DNA from: Halocafeteria seosinensis
Taxonomy: Eukaryota > Sar > Bigyra > Bicosoecida
Length of the DNA: 64,000 bases
NCBI GenBank assembly: GCA_001687465.1
Contig: LVLI01000069.1
Span: forward strand, 62,001 to 126,000
Direction of reading: 5' to 3'
Shown here: positions 60,501-64,000 of the stretch, in pieces
Layout of the letters: the number at the start of each line of letters is the position of its first letter
Numbering within the stretch: position 1 is the first letter of the stretch
Program-made: the position numbers and the translations under genes
Notes under the pieces: generated by a model
The model's database searches: none
Seen by the model: only the letters and a program-made list of their open reading frames with translations
What the model was told of the DNA's origin: nothing

Positions 60501-63474
60501 TCATGTGAATTGGCCACATCTGAGGTTGGAGCCGATGGGGGCGGTTCCCAGGGTGACATCTCTACTTGCATACCTTTGCCTGGCACTTTCGGACGCAGCT
60601 GAGCGTCGGGGTCTCTTCGCAAGACCTGCTACTACGTCGCTTTGAGGGGTGGTGGACTTCTGATTTGTCTGGTTCTTGGCACGTTTCCTAGAAGCCGGAG
60701 AAGCGGGAGCGGATCCGACTGTAGCCATCAAACTACCACCGTACTTTTCTCTAGAACTTGCCAGTTTTGCTGTGCGTGAAGGCCGGCCCACCGGCGTTTC
60801 GTCTCGCTGATTTCGAGAGTTTTCAAGTTGCCCATCGCAGTTATTTGACTGTCGCTTTGAGGAAGAAAGGCTTTCCTCTCCGGCGGCGTTCGAGGGTTGA
60901 TCGCTGTTACCAGCATCTGAGGTGGGCTGACTTTGACGCTTACTCCCGTGGCTATGGTCCTCTAAATCAATTTGCGATATACGTCTTTCCCCACCAGATG
61001 TTACACTATCCTTGGACATGGCTTGACGTTTCCTTCTGGTACAACAACCGCTTGGTTCCTGCAGATGCAGAGCTTGGTGTTGTAACTGTTCAGCATCGCT
61101 CCAATACTCTCCTGTGCTATTATGCGATCGTAGTTCCCGTAGTACTCGGTTGCGGGAACGTTTAGCCCTTCGCTTTCGCTCTCTAGGTTCGCATTGCTCT
61201 TCCCGTGCATCTTCATTTTCATGGCCCTCTACTTGTGAGTGTTTCTTCTGAGTAGTATCCTTGGCAATTGGCTCGGAAGTCCCACGTTTCCGATTGTCTT
61301 CGTTCGAGTCCTCCTGCATGTCTACATTGTCAAATGAAAGTGCCATCTTGATAGGAGAGCTTTGGTCATTCCTGTTTCTGCCCAACCAGCTTTGTAGTAC
61401 AGGAGGAGGCGTTGCTCCGGCAGTACTGTTATCTGTTTTCGGGGGAGACGACACAAATTCGAAGACATCAGAATCGGACTTAGAGGAGCCCGTCGCACTG
61501 GATTGGGGAGAGCCCACTAGGGTTTGAAAGCGATCATTGGTGGTAGGTGTCGCTGAGTCGCTGGAACTCGTTGGACTAACTGTTGCAGTGACATCATTGC
61601 ATTCACCTTCAAAAATATCGTCAATGTTTTCACCGCGGATAATTCTTTGCCACTTGGAGCGAGCAGCCTCGAGTTTTTCCGATCTACTCAGTGATCGATT
61701 ACGGTTAGTAGGCCGTTGAGAGGAACGAGCCTGCTCGGTGTTAACTTGGGTTGCGCGCGAGCAGGTACTATCCGCACTAGCACCAGAAACACTGCTGCGA
61801 ATGCATTGGCGGTGTTCAGTGTTGCCTGAGCATATCGCACTTGAAAGTAGAAGTTTACCGCGGCGGCCACCTCCGTTGGCAGTAGTCGATTTCTTCACTG
61901 GGCCTTTTTCTTGCGGCGCTGACTGAGTTTTCTGAGGAGACACAAAGCATTGGGCCATGTCGGTATTCCTTCTGATTCGACGTTGAAGAAGACGGCTTCT
62001 GACACTCCCTGTTTGCTTTGGAGGACTCGGTACCTGGTTTACTGTGCTCTGACTAGTTGATGGCTCTTCCTTCTCCGGAGTATCATAACTTGAGGGTGCA
62101 GGATTGGAGGACGCTTCATCCAATGAGTGGCCATCGTTGGCTTCCTTCTGCATCGAAAGGAATAACAGTGTCAGAAATTGTGTCACTGGGAACACAACGA
62201 ATGTCTGCTGTACATACCGCGCGGACAGATGACTCATGCTGATCAGGTTGTGGCGATAGATGGTCCGCTGAATTATCACTCACATCTCCCTCCTGTACCT
62301 AACAGGGACAGCAGATATTCTTTCCTGGGAGATGACACCGAGACACGCACGACTGAAAACTTACCACGAATCTAACACGCTTTTTCTTCTTCTTTGCACT
62401 AGTCGTCAAGCTACTGTTATTACTGCATGGAGAAGAGAACTCAGAGTTCCGCTTATTGGGGGTTCCTTTTGAGATATCAGCGGACGGTTCAGCAGTCGCA
62501 GTCGTAGCAGGCCCTGAGTTTGGAACAGGAGAAAGCGATTGAGAAGCCAATGGACTAGATTGGTGTGTCTCTAAGTTCCCCGCAGTGCAGCATCGAGACT
62601 GATCCCTGGGGGAGGTGAAGGTTGGAGAGAGGCAAGTAGTGTCACTAGTTGATACAGGGGAAAACGGTTCACTGGGCACCAAGGATGCAGCGCTGGACAC
62701 GCTGAAAGATTCACATTGGATTCGAGGCTCTTCAGGCACAGTTGACACCGTTGACGAGTAGTGTGCTTGAAGAGTAGTGCCCAGGTAACTGTCGTCGCTT
62801 TCCTTGTTCGGACAGCCGTTTGTTGTTGCGCCGGGCAAATCATTGAGATTATCTTCCAAAATTTCGTCAGGTTTGTCATCGCCGAATTCAGGAGACATAA
62901 AGTCCGCATCGAAATTGTCCTCCATATCAGAAGCATATGGCATTTCTTCGCCCATTTCCCAAGCATCGATGCCCGTATTCACCGCGTTGCTTGTTCCGTC
63001 AGATGCCGAATTAGTCGTCGTATTTGAAGCGCCTCTCGGCGGCACCGACTGCAGGGTTTTCTCCAGCGAAGACTCTGTCCAATGTGTTGCTTTACTTGCT
63101 TCTTTCGACAGACAAAAGTTTGCCTGCTGCATTAATGCCCTTGCACGCCCGGAACCCTCTGGGCGATGCTTTGTATATCGCGGGTTCTGAAACTGGTGGC
63201 TGCTCGACATTATCTTGCCGTCCCCATCGCGGTTCTGCTGTTGGTCGAATTGGTGCTTTTGATGGCCTAAAAGAACAGCATTGGAGCCCTGAGGAGACAA
63301 ATACGACGTCAATGAGCGCCCTGTAGATGAAAATGACGGCGAAGATACCCCATTGCTGGCCACGGATGAGACCAAACGATGCCCTCGAGAGCTCGTTGTC
63401 GACGGCATGCTGGCGCGCCCCTTATGTTGTGTCCTTGAGTAGTAGTATTGATCATGTGCAGGCGCTGCAAGCAT
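60501..63474 (-). CDS. Large disordered protein with PP1-docking motif
   Basis: Three exons, about 945 residues. First true ATG in the frame is 63472-63474 (MLAAPAHDQYYYS). The chain is Ser/Thr/Asn/Gln-rich and lacks folded domains. The end of exon 1 encodes a run of Lys then RVRFV, which joins in frame to VQEGDVSDNSADHLS; KKRVRF is a textbook RVxF docking motif for protein phosphatase 1. Near the C-terminus a degenerate motif recurs: SSREKYGGSLMATVGSAP and SARQRYASRDVTLGTAP, with a weaker relative EAARSKWQRI upstream. Many basic patches (KRRAKRSRNR, AKRPRRS) suggest nuclear location. The architecture is that of a PP1 regulatory subunit or chromatin scaffold; the family is not recognised. Confidence 0.65.
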
Positions 63475-64000
63475 GATATATAGTGTATGTAGTCCCAAAA
63501 AGCGCCCTCGATAATTCAAATTCCAAAATGCAGTTCCAGCTTCCTACGCTCTATTTCTTTTCTTTTCCAACAGAGAAACCAAGGTAGAGTGATACATTAA
63601 ACTGGAAACTATTCATCAAACGAGGTCACGTTTGAAACACATCAAATTCGAGGCAAATATGGACTACGTAAGCCTTGTTTTAAATTTTTGGAACGATTTG
63701 AATCGAGTGAACGAAAAGTTTGCTGCTTTTCAACTCTTAATAAATCCGGTGGATTTGGGAAGTCCGCACATCCGCTACTGCTGATTTTGGACGAGGAGTG
63801 TACAGGTCAATAACCAACGCTACTGCAGCTATTGAGCATTCGTGGAACCGTGGAGCGGAACGAAGACATTTGTACCCTCGCGATACCATATATTTGTGTG
63901 TCGTTGCCGTCGCTGCAACATGGTCGGGTTGTCAACTGCCATCGTTTACACCTGCAGGGAACCCAGCAAAAACTGGATGTTAACTCCTGGAGTAACAGAG
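63475..64000. other. Flanking region at the window edge
   Basis: About 525 bases upstream of the PP1-docking protein gene; should contain its promoter. No coding or RNA feature recognised. Confidence 0.3.

Overview
The window is nuclear DNA from a eukaryote with a compact, intron-rich genome. Nearly every gene is split by short introns (mostly 50-110 bases) with GTAAG/GTACGT donors and pyrimidine-CAG acceptors. Neighbouring genes are often only 5-90 bases apart when convergent. No tRNA, rRNA, CRISPR array or recognisable transposon was seen. Two genes, a kinesin-9B (KIF6-type) motor and an outer-dynein-arm docking-complex coiled coil, are normally found only in organisms that build motile flagella, so the source is probably a flagellated protist or alga. 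The exact lineage cannot be fixed from this window. All genes were assembled by reading exons by eye; splice sites were checked for frame where stated, and exon-level details remain predictions.

Layout. 0.2-3.2 kb: two head-to-head bZIP-like proteins whose basic regions both lack the invariant Asn. 3.4-6.8 kb: kinesin-9B with a PH-like tail. 7.5-19.5 kb: a run of membrane lipid/sterol enzymes (CYP51 head-to-head with a second P450, an ALDH22/Msc7-type aldehyde dehydrogenase, an ER short-chain dehydrogenase) interrupted by a PH-domain/tetraspanin fusion and an acidic nuclear-type protein. 20-24.4 kb: two tandem TALE homeodomain proteins, the second lacking the Trp/Phe of recognition helix 3. 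24.8-26.6 kb: EFG1 rRNA-processing factor. 26.6-33.2 kb: two co-oriented genes, an outer-dynein-arm docking protein and a double cyclic-nucleotide-binding-domain protein.

34.4-36.8 kb: PFK-2/FBPase-2 whose phosphatase half has lost its catalytic His and Glu residues. 37.3-40 kb: a PTP-type RNA triphosphatase-like protein with a 15-nt microexon, convergent (5-base gap) with a secreted cadherin-like/laminin-B-like protein. 40.3-44.8 kb: an anchored acyl-CoA-binding/ankyrin protein, a Lys-rich coiled coil, and an RBBP4/MSI1 histone chaperone. 45.2-47.7 kb: two convergent genes each encoding two SUMO-like domains in one chain with a C-terminal Gly-Gly and short tail. 48-51 kb: frataxin and DCP2. 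51.1-56.2 kb: an ankyrin DHHC palmitoyltransferase with a degenerate zinc core, flanked by two anchored lumenal/secreted proteins. 56.5-63.5 kb: katanin p60, an EndoG nuclease, and a large disordered protein with a PP1-docking motif.

Themes: flagellar/microtubule function (kinesin-9B, docking complex, katanin, perhaps the cyclic-nucleotide-binding protein), lipid oxidation (CYP51, P450, ALDH, SDR, acyl-CoA-binding protein), RNA metabolism (EFG1, RNA triphosphatase, DCP2) and transcription/chromatin (bZIP-like, TALE, RBBP4). The most unusual items are the di-SUMO pair, the PH-tetraspanin fusion, and three familiar enzymes or regulators with eroded active sites.
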